NCBI GenBank assembly: GCA_002698995.1
Contig: PAAX01000014.1
Location: 1-64,000, forward strand
Direction of reading: 5' to 3'
Origin: Ignavibacteriota bacterium
Lineage (GTDB): Bacteria > Bacteroidota > Ignavibacteria > Ignavibacteriales > Melioribacteraceae
Length of the DNA: 64,000 bases
The notes beneath the pieces are model-generated. The model saw only the letters and a program-made list of their open reading frames with translations, ran no database searches and was not told where the DNA came from. Position 1 is the first letter of the stretch. Each line of letters starts with the position of its first letter. The translations under genes were made by a program, and so were the position numbers. Below, one piece after another: positions 8,494-16,810 of the stretch.

Positions 8494-10522
8494 TATTATT
8501 TTATTTCTACTTTTTCTTTTCTCTTTCAATCTTGTTCATGCTCAAATTAATACCAATAATTTTATTAATATTGATAAGATTGATGTTCGTGTAGATTATA
8601 ATAGAATTTACGACCTAGATTTTGACAACGATAATCTTATTGATCTTTTATTAATTAATAAATCCAATAGAGATTATTCGTTAATCAGAAATCTTTTTAC
8701 AAAAGATCAAAGAATTATTAACCAGAAATTTTGGCTCAATTTATCATCTCTTTCACGTTACAGAAATGATAATAATATTATTTATTATTTTCTGGCTTCG
8801 CGTAAAGATAAATCCGTTAGTTTAGTTTACTTTACTAATTACGGTTCATTAATAATTAAAGAAACTCTTAAATTAAACTCCTTTCCATCAAAAGTATTTA
8901 CGGCAAATTTCCGAAATAGAGGTAAATCTCAATCCGTTATTTATGGACCTTCTTTTAGCGGAATTTCATTAATAACGGAAAATAAATTCAAATTATATGA
9001 GACCAACATAGTTAAGGAAAACAGTTACTCAGAAGTATTTGCAAACGATTTTAACGGCGATACTTATTTAGATCTTGCAGCCTTAAATACTCTTAATAAC
9101 TCGTTTGAAATATACTCCAATGATCAAAGCGGCAGTTTTTATTTCGACAGGAAAATCAATCTGCAAAGGAATGAAGTTTTTCAGCTTTATTCAGATCTTA
9201 ATAATGATTCATTTCTTGATTTTGTAACTTCACTTAACAATTCGATAAATATTTATTACGGCGATTCGGTTTATTCTTTTTCGAACAAATTAGAATTGAA
9301 TATTAACGAGCCGGTAAAAAAAGTAATTGCCGCAGATATTAATTACAATAACACAAAAGACATAATTTATATAAATAAAAATCAGACTGAAATTAAAGCT
9401 CTTTTTAGTAAAGAAGAAAACAGCTACGAAAAACCAATTACACTCCTTAATGGAAATAATTTTGAAGATATCAGAATTACAAGACGCGGTATTCTAAATC
9501 GGCTTCTCGCTGTTGATTCTAAGGGAAAACTATTTTCAGTAAGTTACCTGAGAAATAAAGAATCAGAGTTCCATATTTCGTTAGGTGATTCTCTCACAAA
9601 TATTTTTTCAAACGAAAATATTTTGGGAGCTGTTAATCCGGAAGAAAAAAAACTGCATATCTTAAAACATGAAAATGATTCTTTTATATATAATGATTTC
9701 AACCTCTCAAAACCTTTTAATGATCTGCTTTCCTTTAAAGACAAACATGAATTGTTCTTGGTTTTCTACAATAGAGAAGAAAAGTTTGTTGAAGCTTTTC
9801 AAATTGATTCACTATTAACTCTAAAGCAGAAAACAAATTTTTATCTTGCTGAAAATATTTCTTCTTTAATTTATGATAAATCTACTAATCAAATTACCGC
9901 TTTTACAACAAAGGGAGACTCATACTCCTTACAAAACCTTTCTCTGTTTAATGAAGAAAAAGAAATAACAAAAAGTGAACTTTTCCTAATATCAAATTCA
10001 GCAGTGGATAAAGATGTTGTTAATATTGATTCAACATTTATATCTTATTTATCTATGGATAAGGAAGGAATTCATTTCAATTTGTCATTAAAAAATAAAA
10101 TGATTTTCAGAGATTTATTAAGAGTTAAGATTAATACCGAGCAGACAAAAAACAGCGTTAAATCATTTAACAGAAATAATAGATTCTTCTCGATAATTAA
10201 TGTGAATGAAAGCAAGGAATATTTGGTTTACAACAGAGATGAATTAAAAAAATATAAATCAGATTTTTATTTTGATCCGAAAAAACTACAATTAATTACT
10301 TATAAAAGAAAAGATAGATTTGTTTATCTTGATGAACAAACAAACAATCTTTATTGGATAAAAGTGAGTATTGCTGATAAATATTTTGCAAAAGAATTAC
10401 TGCTTAAAAATGTTACTGCAGATGATTATTCATTATTTGTTTATAACAAAATTCCAATGATTGTATATTTTGATAACTCAGAAAAATTACTAACATTTAA
10501 AGAAATTCCTTTCAATGATTAA
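8423..10522 (+). CDS. Exported VCBS/FG-GAP-like repeat protein
   Basis: About 699 aa from the ATG at 8423; a TTG at 8441 is an alternative. Either start lies inside the thioesterase gene. A hydrophobic signal segment LNIILFLLFLFSFNLVHAQ ends with an AQ cleavage site, with an unusually long charged stretch before it. The clearest repeats are DLDFDNDNLIDLLLINK, DFNGDTYLDLAALN and DLNNDSFLDFVTSLN, i.e. the D.(N/D)GD...D loop of FG-GAP/VCBS beta-propellers, which often binds calcium. The C-terminal half has no recognisable motif. Predicted extracytoplasmic beta-propeller. It overlaps the following metalloprotease by eight bases, so the two may work together. Confidence 0.7.
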   Translation: MMKKEDLKKHLTEENLDLSLDSLNIILFLLFLFSFNLVHAQINTNNFINIDKIDVRVDYNRIYDLDFDNDNLIDLLLINKSNRDYSLIRNLFTKDQRIINQKFWLNLSSLSRYRNDNNIIYYFLASRKDKSVSLVYFTNYGSLIIKETLKLNSFPSKVFTANFRNRGKSQSVIYGPSFSGISLITENKFKLYETNIVKENSYSEVFANDFNGDTYLDLAALNTLNNSFEIYSNDQSGSFYFDRKINLQRNEVFQLYSDLNNDSFLDFVTSLNNSINIYYGDSVYSFSNKLELNINEPVKKVIAADINYNNTKDIIYINKNQTEIKALFSKEENSYEKPITLLNGNNFEDIRITRRGILNRLLAVDSKGKLFSVSYLRNKESEFHISLGDSLTNIFSNENILGAVNPEEKKLHILKHENDSFIYNDFNLSKPFNDLLSFKDKHELFLVFYNREEKFVEAFQIDSLLTLKQKTNFYLAENISSLIYDKSTNQITAFTTKGDSYSLQNLSLFNEEKEITKSELFLISNSAVDKDVVNIDSTFISYLSMDKEGIHFNLSLKNKMIFRDLLRVKINTEQTKNSVKSFNRNNRFFSIINVNESKEYLVYNRDELKKYKSDFYFDPKKLQLITYKRKDRFVYLDEQTNNLYWIKVSIADKYFAKELLLKNVTADDYSLFVYNKIPMIVYFDNSEKLLTFKEIPFND

Positions 10523-12143
10523 ATATATTTTTCTACTCTTTTTATCTGCCGGAATTATTTTTGCCCAGGATATGGATTCTCTGTACAATCAACTTTTTTT
10601 AATTCATTCACATACAGATCAAAGGCATAATGAGTTAACCTACGAAGAAAATATAAAGTGTGGATTTGGAACAGTTGCAAACATCAGAGCTAACTTAAGT
10701 CAGTTCTCAAATCAAAAACAGAATGAAATTTTATCTGTTTTATCCCGTCCGGCAACTCAAAAATCTATTGTTTCTCCTTCTGGTTTTTTTAGAATTCATT
10801 ATGATGAAACCGGTACAAATGCAATTGGTTATGATGTAAATGAACTGGCTGCAGCGTTGGACTCATCATACAATTTTGAAGTTAACAAACTTGGATTTCT
10901 CCCACCACCTTCTGATAATGGCCTTGGCGGAGATGATCTTTACGATGTTTATGTTCAGAATTTAGGTTCTGGTACTTATGGTTATACCGATCCAGAGACT
11001 TTAATAAATGAGGAAAGAGGTTATTATTCAAGTTATATGTTTATAGATAATGATTTCGGTTCCGACTTCCCGACAAACGGAATTGATGCTGCTAAAGTAA
11101 CTGCTGCGCATGAATTTCATCATGCAATACAAATAGGTAATTATTCTTCCAATTATAATGATTTATTCTATTTTGAAATAACTTCAACTGCAATGGAAGA
11201 ATTTGTATTTGATGAGGTTAACGATTACTATTATTATCTTCCTTCATATTTTGCCGATCCTTCAAAAAGATTTTATTTTGTACAAGGTTCAAATGCCGGA
11301 TACAATAGAGCAATTTGGAATATCTTCTTAGCTAAAAAATTTGATTACGATATAATTAAATCAATCTGGGAAAAAATGAGAACCACCAGAGCAATTGAAT
11401 CAATTGCTTCAGCAATAGGTGATAGAGGAAGTTCATTTAAAGTGATTTTTAATGAATTTGTCTCATGGGTTTGGTTCACAGGAAGCAGAGCAGTTCCCAA
11501 TCAGTTTTTTGAAGAAGCTCTTTTTTATCCTCAAGTTACTCCAAAAGCTTCATATCAATTAAGAAATACTACTGTTTCATTAAGCGCCGAGCATACCGGA
11601 AATGATTTTCTAATCTTCAGCAATCAGACAGATTCTTTAGTTATTATTGTATCGGAATGTGATATAAATTCTGCTGTAAATTCTCCCGGTTCTCAAACTT
11701 CTTATCAGTTAAACTTAACAACCTCAACGGAATCGGGTGATATTAAGATTAACGAAAATTATTTTGCTTCCTATTCTTTAGAGGGAAATAATACCGGGAT
11801 GTTTGAGACTTCATCAATTTTGAATAACCGCCTAATAGATGGTGACACAAAATTAATTGAATTGGAATTTCCCTATCCCCAGCCATTTAATTATTCTAAG
11901 CACAGCAGTATATTTATTCCCGTTTCGTCCGAATCAAAAAATTCTGCTGAATTATATGTTTATAGTTCTGATATGAATTTAGTATTTTCCGGTTCTCTTA
12001 ATGTATTTTTAATTAATTATGCATTGTTAAGATGGGATGGAAAAGATAACAGCGGAAATAAGCTTCCAACCGGAGTTTATTATTTCGTTACCAATTCGAA
12101 TGAAAAAATTAAAAAAGGAAAATTAGTTATTATTAATGAGTGA
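10515..12143 (+). CDS. T9SS-exported zinc metalloprotease, MXAN_6640-like
   Basis: 542 aa. The signal peptide ends FAQ (residue 18). The catalytic zincin motif is AAHEFHHAIQ, with HEFHH at residues 199-203 and a downstream TAMEEFVFDE likely supplying the third ligand; this resembles the MXAN_6640 family of putative metalloproteases. A beta-sandwich region follows. The last 90 residues (from YPQPFNYSKHSSIFIPVS to RWDGKDNSGNKLPTGVYYFV and GKLVIINE) form a FlgD-Ig-like domain of the sort that serves as a sorting domain for the type IX secretion system. Probably surface-bound or secreted. It is flanked with overlaps by the VCBS protein and ccmA. Confidence 0.75.
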   Translation: MIKYIFLLFLSAGIIFAQDMDSLYNQLFLIHSHTDQRHNELTYEENIKCGFGTVANIRANLSQFSNQKQNEILSVLSRPATQKSIVSPSGFFRIHYDETGTNAIGYDVNELAAALDSSYNFEVNKLGFLPPPSDNGLGGDDLYDVYVQNLGSGTYGYTDPETLINEERGYYSSYMFIDNDFGSDFPTNGIDAAKVTAAHEFHHAIQIGNYSSNYNDLFYFEITSTAMEEFVFDEVNDYYYYLPSYFADPSKRFYFVQGSNAGYNRAIWNIFLAKKFDYDIIKSIWEKMRTTRAIESIASAIGDRGSSFKVIFNEFVSWVWFTGSRAVPNQFFEEALFYPQVTPKASYQLRNTTVSLSAEHTGNDFLIFSNQTDSLVIIVSECDINSAVNSPGSQTSYQLNLTTSTESGDIKINENYFASYSLEGNNTGMFETSSILNNRLIDGDTKLIELEFPYPQPFNYSKHSSIFIPVSSESKNSAELYVYSSDMNLVFSGSLNVFLINYALLRWDGKDNSGNKLPTGVYYFVTNSNEKIKKGKLVIINE

Positions 12144-12783
12144 TTATAAATTAAAGCTTGATAATGTTACAATGATCTTTGGAAGAAGACTTATTTTCAA
12201 AGAAATAAATTTTGAGTTTGAGAACGGAAAAGTATATGGAATAGCTGGACATAACGGTTCTGGTAAATCTACTCTTGCAAAAATTATATCCGGTATAATT
12301 GCCCCTACAAGAGGAAAGGTAATTCACACCAACAGTTCCAAAAAAATTATTCCCGAAAAACTTCATGATTACTTGGGGTTTGTCTCCCCTTATTTGGTTT
12401 TGTATGATGAATTTACGGCCGAAGAAAATCTTATTCACTTTTCAAAAATTAGGGGACATAAATACGACCATGAAAAAGCTGAACATCTTTTAAACCATTT
12501 CGGAATTTATGACAGAAGAAATGATTTGCTGAAAGGTTATTCTTCCGGAATGAAGCAGAGAATGAAATTTGTTTTTGCATTAATGCATTCACCACGATTA
12601 TTACTTTTAGATGAACCGACTTCTAACCTTGATAATGAAGGAAAGGAAAGTGTTTATCAAATAATTGAAAAGGAATCTAAAGATAATCTTGTAATTGTTG
12701 CATCAAATGAGGAAACTGATTTAAGCTATTGCAGTAATATTCTGGAAGTAGAAATGTTTAAGAAAGATAACGGTACAAAATGA
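12136..12783 (+). CDS. ccmA: ABC transporter ATPase, cytochrome c maturation CcmA-like
   Basis: 215 aa. Walker A GHNGSGKST at about 38-46, signature YSSGMKQRMKF, Walker B LLLLDEPTSNLD. Short single-domain ATPase. The CcmA assignment rests on the partner encoded right after it, a clear CcmB; the ATPase alone could belong to many families. CcmAB drives release of holo-CcmE heme chaperone during system I cytochrome c maturation. The ATG overlaps the metalloprotease stop by eight bases, and its own TGA overlaps the ccmB ATG. Confidence 0.8.
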   Translation: MSDYKLKLDNVTMIFGRRLIFKEINFEFENGKVYGIAGHNGSGKSTLAKIISGIIAPTRGKVIHTNSSKKIIPEKLHDYLGFVSPYLVLYDEFTAEENLIHFSKIRGHKYDHEKAEHLLNHFGIYDRRNDLLKGYSSGMKQRMKFVFALMHSPRLLLLDEPTSNLDNEGKESVYQIIEKESKDNLVIVASNEETDLSYCSNILEVEMFKKDNGTK

Positions 12784-13439
12784 AAGCTCTTGCACTTTTT
12801 CAAAAAGACTGGAAATCAGAAGTAAGAACAAGATACGCAATAAATGCTTTAGCAATGTTTATTTTGGTTACAATTAGTGTTATTCTTTTTTCAATAGGTA
12901 GTGAAAAAATAACAGATTACTTAACCGGCGGATTGCTTTGGGTTGTAATATTTTTTTCCGCAATGTCCGGTTTATCAAGAGCATTTGTTTCAGAAGAAGA
13001 AAGAGGTACAACTTTAACACTGCAGCTAATTGCAGCCCCTTCAACTGTATTTTCCGGCAAACTTCTTTTTAATGTACTTTTAGTTTTCTTAATGAACTTT
13101 GTAATTACCTTTTTATATGAAATTCTTTTCGAATCATTTACAATTGAAAATTATTCCTTATTTGCTTTAGCATTTCTCTTTGGAAATATTGGAATTGCTG
13201 TCTCTTCCACAATGATTGCAGCAATAATTTCAAAGGCAAGCTCTAAAGGTACTTTATACCCGGTGTTATCTTTTCCAATTTTACTCCCCTTAATTTTAAC
13301 TTTACTCGAATTAACCAAATTTTCAATGGATGGAAAAACTATCGAAGAATCTTTTGTTGAATTGGCAATTCTTGTAAGCTATGATGTTATAATGCTTACT
13401 GCCGGATATTTATTATTTGATTTTATCTGGAAGGATTAA
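12780..13439 (+). CDS. ccmB: Heme exporter subunit CcmB
   Basis: 219 aa with about six membrane helices. ALFQKDWKSEVRTRYAINAL at the N-terminus, FFSAMSGLSRAFVSEEERGTT and the LYPVLSFPILLPLI block near residue 160 are conserved CcmB features. It is the membrane partner of CcmA, with the ATGA overlap typical of a fixed stoichiometric pair. The rest of the ccm set (C, E, F, H) is not in the window, but three proteins here (16-heme fusion, single-heme cytochrome and thioredoxin-like lipoprotein) fit an organism that matures c-type cytochromes. Confidence 0.88.
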   Translation: MKALALFQKDWKSEVRTRYAINALAMFILVTISVILFSIGSEKITDYLTGGLLWVVIFFSAMSGLSRAFVSEEERGTTLTLQLIAAPSTVFSGKLLFNVLLVFLMNFVITFLYEILFESFTIENYSLFALAFLFGNIGIAVSSTMIAAIISKASSKGTLYPVLSFPILLPLILTLLELTKFSMDGKTIEESFVELAILVSYDVIMLTAGYLLFDFIWKD

Positions 13440-13448
13440 GAAGTTTTA

Positions 13449-14417
13449 ATGGAAATTACTTTATGGATTGGATTTATTGCACTCGTAATTTTTCTGCTGG
13501 TTTTAGATTTAGGTGTTTTTCATAAAGAAGATCATGTGATTTCAGTTAAGGAAGCACTGCTTTGGACCGGCTTCTGGATTGTTCTTGCCCTTCTTTTTGG
13601 TATTTTCATTTATTATGCTTACGAAGACCATTTCTTCGGAATTGCAATTGATTCTCACTCAATCAGCTCCGGTAATGATGCGCTGTTGAAATATTATACC
13701 GGTTATATCATTGAAAAATCTTTGAGTCTTGATAACATTTTTGTGATTGCATTAATTTTTTCCTATTTCGGAGTTCCGCTTCAATATCAGCATAGAGTTT
13801 TGTTTTACGGAATTTTAGGAGCCTTAGTATTTAGAGCAATTATGATTATTGCCGGAAGTGCTCTTATCCAAAATTTTTCATGGATGATTTATGTTTTTGG
13901 CGGTATTCTTATAATTACTGCTGTAAAAATGCTTTTTTCAAACCATGAAAAAGTTGATCCTGAAAAAAATTTTTTGGTGAAGCTTACTAGAAAAATCTTT
14001 CCGGTAAGTGAAAAGATTGAAGGACATAATTTCTTTACAAAAATTAATGGAAAAACTGCAATCACTCCTTTGTTTTTAGTTTTGGTAGTTATTGAAAATA
14101 CAGATGTAATTTTTGCCGTTGATTCAATTCCTGCAATATTTGCCGTTACAACCGATCCTTTTATTGTATTTACTTCAAACGTTTTTGCAATTTTAGGATT
14201 ACGGTCTCTATACTTTGCATTAGCTGCAATGATGAATAAATTTAAATACCTGAAAATTAGTCTGGTTTTTATTCTAGCTTATGTTGGTGTTAAAATGCTG
14301 CTTTCAAATTTTTATCATATTCCTACTTTAATTTCATTGGGAATTATAATAGCTGCTATTTCAATTGGTATTACCGTCTCATTAATAACTGCAAAAGATG
14401 ATAAAAATCTGCAATGA
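13449..14417 (+). CDS. TerC-family integral membrane protein (Alx type)
   Basis: 322 aa with about nine membrane helices. Conserved TerC blocks include LVLDLGVFHKEDHVISVKEAL, the acidic YIIEKSLSLDNIFVIALIF, ENTDVIFAVDSIPAIFAVTTDPFIVFTSN and FAILGLRSLYFALAAMM. The helix-embedded Asp/Glu residues are those proposed to bind metal. Members of this family, such as Alx, are linked to manganese export or to metallation of exported enzymes, which would suit the zinc-dependent secreted protease encoded upstream; that link is inference. It follows ccmB by nine bases. Confidence 0.9.
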   Translation: MEITLWIGFIALVIFLLVLDLGVFHKEDHVISVKEALLWTGFWIVLALLFGIFIYYAYEDHFFGIAIDSHSISSGNDALLKYYTGYIIEKSLSLDNIFVIALIFSYFGVPLQYQHRVLFYGILGALVFRAIMIIAGSALIQNFSWMIYVFGGILIITAVKMLFSNHEKVDPEKNFLVKLTRKIFPVSEKIEGHNFFTKINGKTAITPLFLVLVVIENTDVIFAVDSIPAIFAVTTDPFIVFTSNVFAILGLRSLYFALAAMMNKFKYLKISLVFILAYVGVKMLLSNFYHIPTLISLGIIIAAISIGITVSLITAKDDKNLQ

Positions 14418-14465
14418 TTTAATCCTTTCTTAATTTTATATTTAAGAAAAGTTCTTGGGGGAAAA

Positions 14466-15482
14466 ATGAAACTTATCTTAAAATTTTTGTTTCTGATTAT
14501 TATTCTTTCTGCATGCCGACAGTCAACTGAACCGGAAGATGATTTTAAATTACCGGATGTACCGGATTCTGCCGAAGTAACTTTTAACAACAAAGGCTGG
14601 GCAGAAATTAAAAGCTTTCCTAATAATGTTATTTATGAAAATATTCGTTTAGTTGAAGCGGCTAATGAAAAAACTGCATGGGTTTCTGATTGGGATATTA
14701 GTATAATTTACAAAACCGAGAATGGCGGTGAATCCTGGAAAAAAATTGAGCCCCCAATTAAAGGAAATATGTTTTATATGGAAGCTCTTGATTCATTAAC
14801 TCTTTGGATCGGGACTCAAGTCGGTGAAATATTAAAATCAACCGACGGCGGTTATAATTGGGTTTTACAACATGATTCTTATTTCATTAATTATATAGAA
14901 TTCTTTGATTCCCAAAACGGAATTGCAATGGGGGATTCTCCCTTATCAAATGAAGCTCCGATTGAAATAATTCACACTACAGATGGAGGCAGCAGCTGGA
15001 TAAATAAAAATAGTCAGCTTTACGGATTTACGACTAATATGGCAGTATCATTTTCTGATCCAAATAATGGTTATATGAGAATTACGGAATCATCTTCTAT
15101 ACTTAGAAAAACAACTAACGGAGGTGAAAACTGGAGTGAGATAAGACCTCCAATTGGAGGACAAAATATTTTTACAGTTGTTGCTTTAACTCCAAGCATT
15201 GCAATTATTTCACAAAGTCTTCCTTCAATTACTACCGATGGTGGAGTGACTTGGATTCAACAGAATCTTCCAACTTATGCAAGTCGATTTTCTAAAGTAA
15301 GAAACAACCAAAATTATTTATTTACAATTGCGGGAACTGTTCATCGATCTGTTAACAGCGGAAGAGATTGGGAATCAATTGACACCGGGATTTCTACTTT
15401 GTGGCAGTCAATCTCAACACCAAAAGAAAACATAATTTGGCTTACCGGTAAATTTGGAAATGTAACTTATAAAGTTTTATAG
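14466..15482 (+). CDS. YCF48/BNR-repeat beta-propeller lipoprotein
   Basis: 338 aa. Lipobox LSAC with Cys17. Six repeats around the motif T.(D/N)GG..W are seen: TENGGESWKKI, STDGGYNWVLQ, TTDGGSSWINK, TTNGGENWSEI, TTDGGVTWIQQ and SVNSGRDWESI. This is the Ycf48/BNR photosystem-assembly-like propeller fold, widespread as exported lipoproteins in non-phototrophs of this lineage; here it says nothing about photosynthesis. It follows terC by 48 bases and precedes the MITE-like repeat, so it likely ends the operon that starts at bamD. Ligand unknown. Confidence 0.8.
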   Translation: MKLILKFLFLIIILSACRQSTEPEDDFKLPDVPDSAEVTFNNKGWAEIKSFPNNVIYENIRLVEAANEKTAWVSDWDISIIYKTENGGESWKKIEPPIKGNMFYMEALDSLTLWIGTQVGEILKSTDGGYNWVLQHDSYFINYIEFFDSQNGIAMGDSPLSNEAPIEIIHTTDGGSSWINKNSQLYGFTTNMAVSFSDPNNGYMRITESSSILRKTTNGGENWSEIRPPIGGQNIFTVVALTPSIAIISQSLPSITTDGGVTWIQQNLPTYASRFSKVRNNQNYLFTIAGTVHRSVNSGRDWESIDTGISTLWQSISTPKENIIWLTGKFGNVTYKVL

Positions 15483-15489
15483 AAATGTT

Positions 15490-15704
15490 AAAAGGGGCTG
15501 TCTCAAATTGACTTTTGTCATCACGAGCGCCCGCCATGCTGAGCAAAGCGAGGCAGGAAGCGAAGTGATCTCAATTTTTAGCTAAAAAAGAAAGATTGCC
15601 CGCCTTGCAAAGCGAAGCGAGGCAGGCCCGCCTTGCAAAGCGAAGCAGGCTTCAGCAAAAATCGCTTCGCAATGACGATTTGCGATATTTGAGACAGCCC
15701 TTTT
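15490..15704. repeat. MITE-like interspersed repeat with 17-base terminal inverted repeats
   Basis: The element starts AAAAGGGGCTGTCTCAAA (15490-15507) and ends with its complement TTTGAGACAGCCCTTTT (15688-15704), with one G less. Inside are a GTCATCACGAGCG block, a tandem duplication of GCCCGCCTTGCAAAGCGAAG, and ATCGCTTCGCAATGACGAT, which pairs with the first part. The interior is much more GC-rich than the surroundings and has no ORF. GAAGCGA/AATGACG repeats of this kind occur in many bacterial genomes. It lies between convergent genes and could form a long hairpin. Confidence 0.8.
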
Positions 15705-15705
15705 C

Positions 15706-16647
15706 TTAAATATGAATATATGTCTGCCCAATTTCATCAAGTCCAACTTTCAAACCATATTTTGGCGCAGATTTGTTCATCCAATCAATCGGTTCGTTAA
15801 ATGGTTCATTCCCCTGCTTAAAAGTTTTACAATGCATCGGTATAAAAACTTCAGCTCCAATTTCATGAGACATTCTTAATGCTTCTTCGGGATTGCAATG
15901 AGCTCTTGTCCAAGGATTATAAGCTCCAATCGGCATTAAAGCAATATTTATGTTTTCATTCTTCAAAGGTTTTAGGAGATCGGTATCTGCGGTATCACCT
16001 CCGAATAAAATCTTTTTACCTTTATAATCAATCACATAACTGTTATAGCTTCTGCCGTCTTCAAAATGTCCTCTTGAACGATCTTTCTCCCAAGGAACCC
16101 GCCATCCGAAATGTTTTACTTCATTAGCTTTAATTCTTATACCGGAAACAACTGATTCATCCTCCCAATCCAAAACAGTAATATTTTTCCAAGGGAGATC
16201 TTCAATAACATCCTTAGTAAAGTAAGCAACAACTACTTCAATTTGATTAGGATATTTTTCTGTTAAATCTCTTAATGTAGGATAATCAGTGTGATCCATA
16301 TGAGCATGTGAAAGAAGAATAATATCAGGCTTAGGAATTTCATTTACCGTAAGTGCAGGAGGAGTTAATCTTGATGGACCAATGCTGGATCCCATAAAAT
16401 AAACACCTACTCTGCTGTATAAAACCGGATCGGTAAGAATCCATTTATCATAAAATTTAATCAGCATAGAAGAATGACCAAGCCATGAAATTCTTATATT
16501 TTCGTCATCCCATTGATCCACATTTGGTTTATAGTTTAGCGGGATATAATCATCAGCATAAACTTTTGATAGAATTCCCGGAAAAAAGGATAGTGTCAAT
16601 CCCCCGGCAAATAATTTCTTTATAAAATTTCTTCTATTCTGTTTCAT
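15706..16647 (-). CDS. Tat-exported metallo-beta-lactamase-fold hydrolase (UlaG/NAPE-PLD-like)
   Basis: 313 aa. The N-terminus NRRNFIKKLFAGGLTLSFF is a twin-arginine signal (RRxFIKK), implying export after folding. The motif SHAHMDHTDY (His114, His116, Asp118, His119) and later PIGAY and PMHCKTF segments are those of the beta-lactamase-superfamily domain in UlaG and NAPE-phospholipase D-like proteins; WLGHSSMLIKF near residue 55 supports this. Likely a periplasmic phosphodiesterase or lactonase with two metals; substrate unknown. The stop codon sits at the very edge of the MITE-like element, which therefore inserted right after the gene or supplied its end. Confidence 0.88.
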   Translation of the reverse strand: MKQNRRNFIKKLFAGGLTLSFFPGILSKVYADDYIPLNYKPNVDQWDDENIRISWLGHSSMLIKFYDKWILTDPVLYSRVGVYFMGSSIGPSRLTPPALTVNEIPKPDIILLSHAHMDHTDYPTLRDLTEKYPNQIEVVVAYFTKDVIEDLPWKNITVLDWEDESVVSGIRIKANEVKHFGWRVPWEKDRSRGHFEDGRSYNSYVIDYKGKKILFGGDTADTDLLKPLKNENINIALMPIGAYNPWTRAHCNPEEALRMSHEIGAEVFIPMHCKTFKQGNEPFNEPIDWMNKSAPKYGLKVGLDEIGQTYIHI

Positions 16648-16720
16648 GATTTTTAAAACAAAGATACAGTGTCAATAATTCAAAATAAAGTGTAGAATTA
16701 TATCAAAGATTAAAATTGAA

Positions 16721-16728
16721 TATTTTTG
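16721..16728 (+). promoter_or_regulatory. -7 promoter box upstream of the outer-membrane-type protein at 16811
   Basis: TATTTTTG matches TAnnTTTG. No TTTG lies at the proper distance upstream, so support is partial. Confidence 0.3.
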
Positions 16729-16810
16729 TTAAAAATGATAATTTTATCCTTTAATAATTGTTATTATTAAATTCAACGTTGTTTTGAAAAACATAATTTT
16801 GGTGGACAAG

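Noticed and set aside
14427-14448. Possible terminator after terC (TTCTTAA...TTAAGAA)
   Set aside because: Only seven AT pairs and no U-tract; the next gene follows after 48 bases, so read-through is more likely.
14466-15482. Photosynthesis role for the YCF48-like protein
   Set aside because: The BNR/Ycf48 fold is common in lipoproteins of non-phototrophs; no photosystem or chlorosome gene is present here.
15490-15704. CRISPR-like repeat units in the MITE-like element
   Set aside because: Only two tandem copies with no spacers of constant length; the terminal inverted repeats explain it better. No CRISPR array was seen anywhere in the window.
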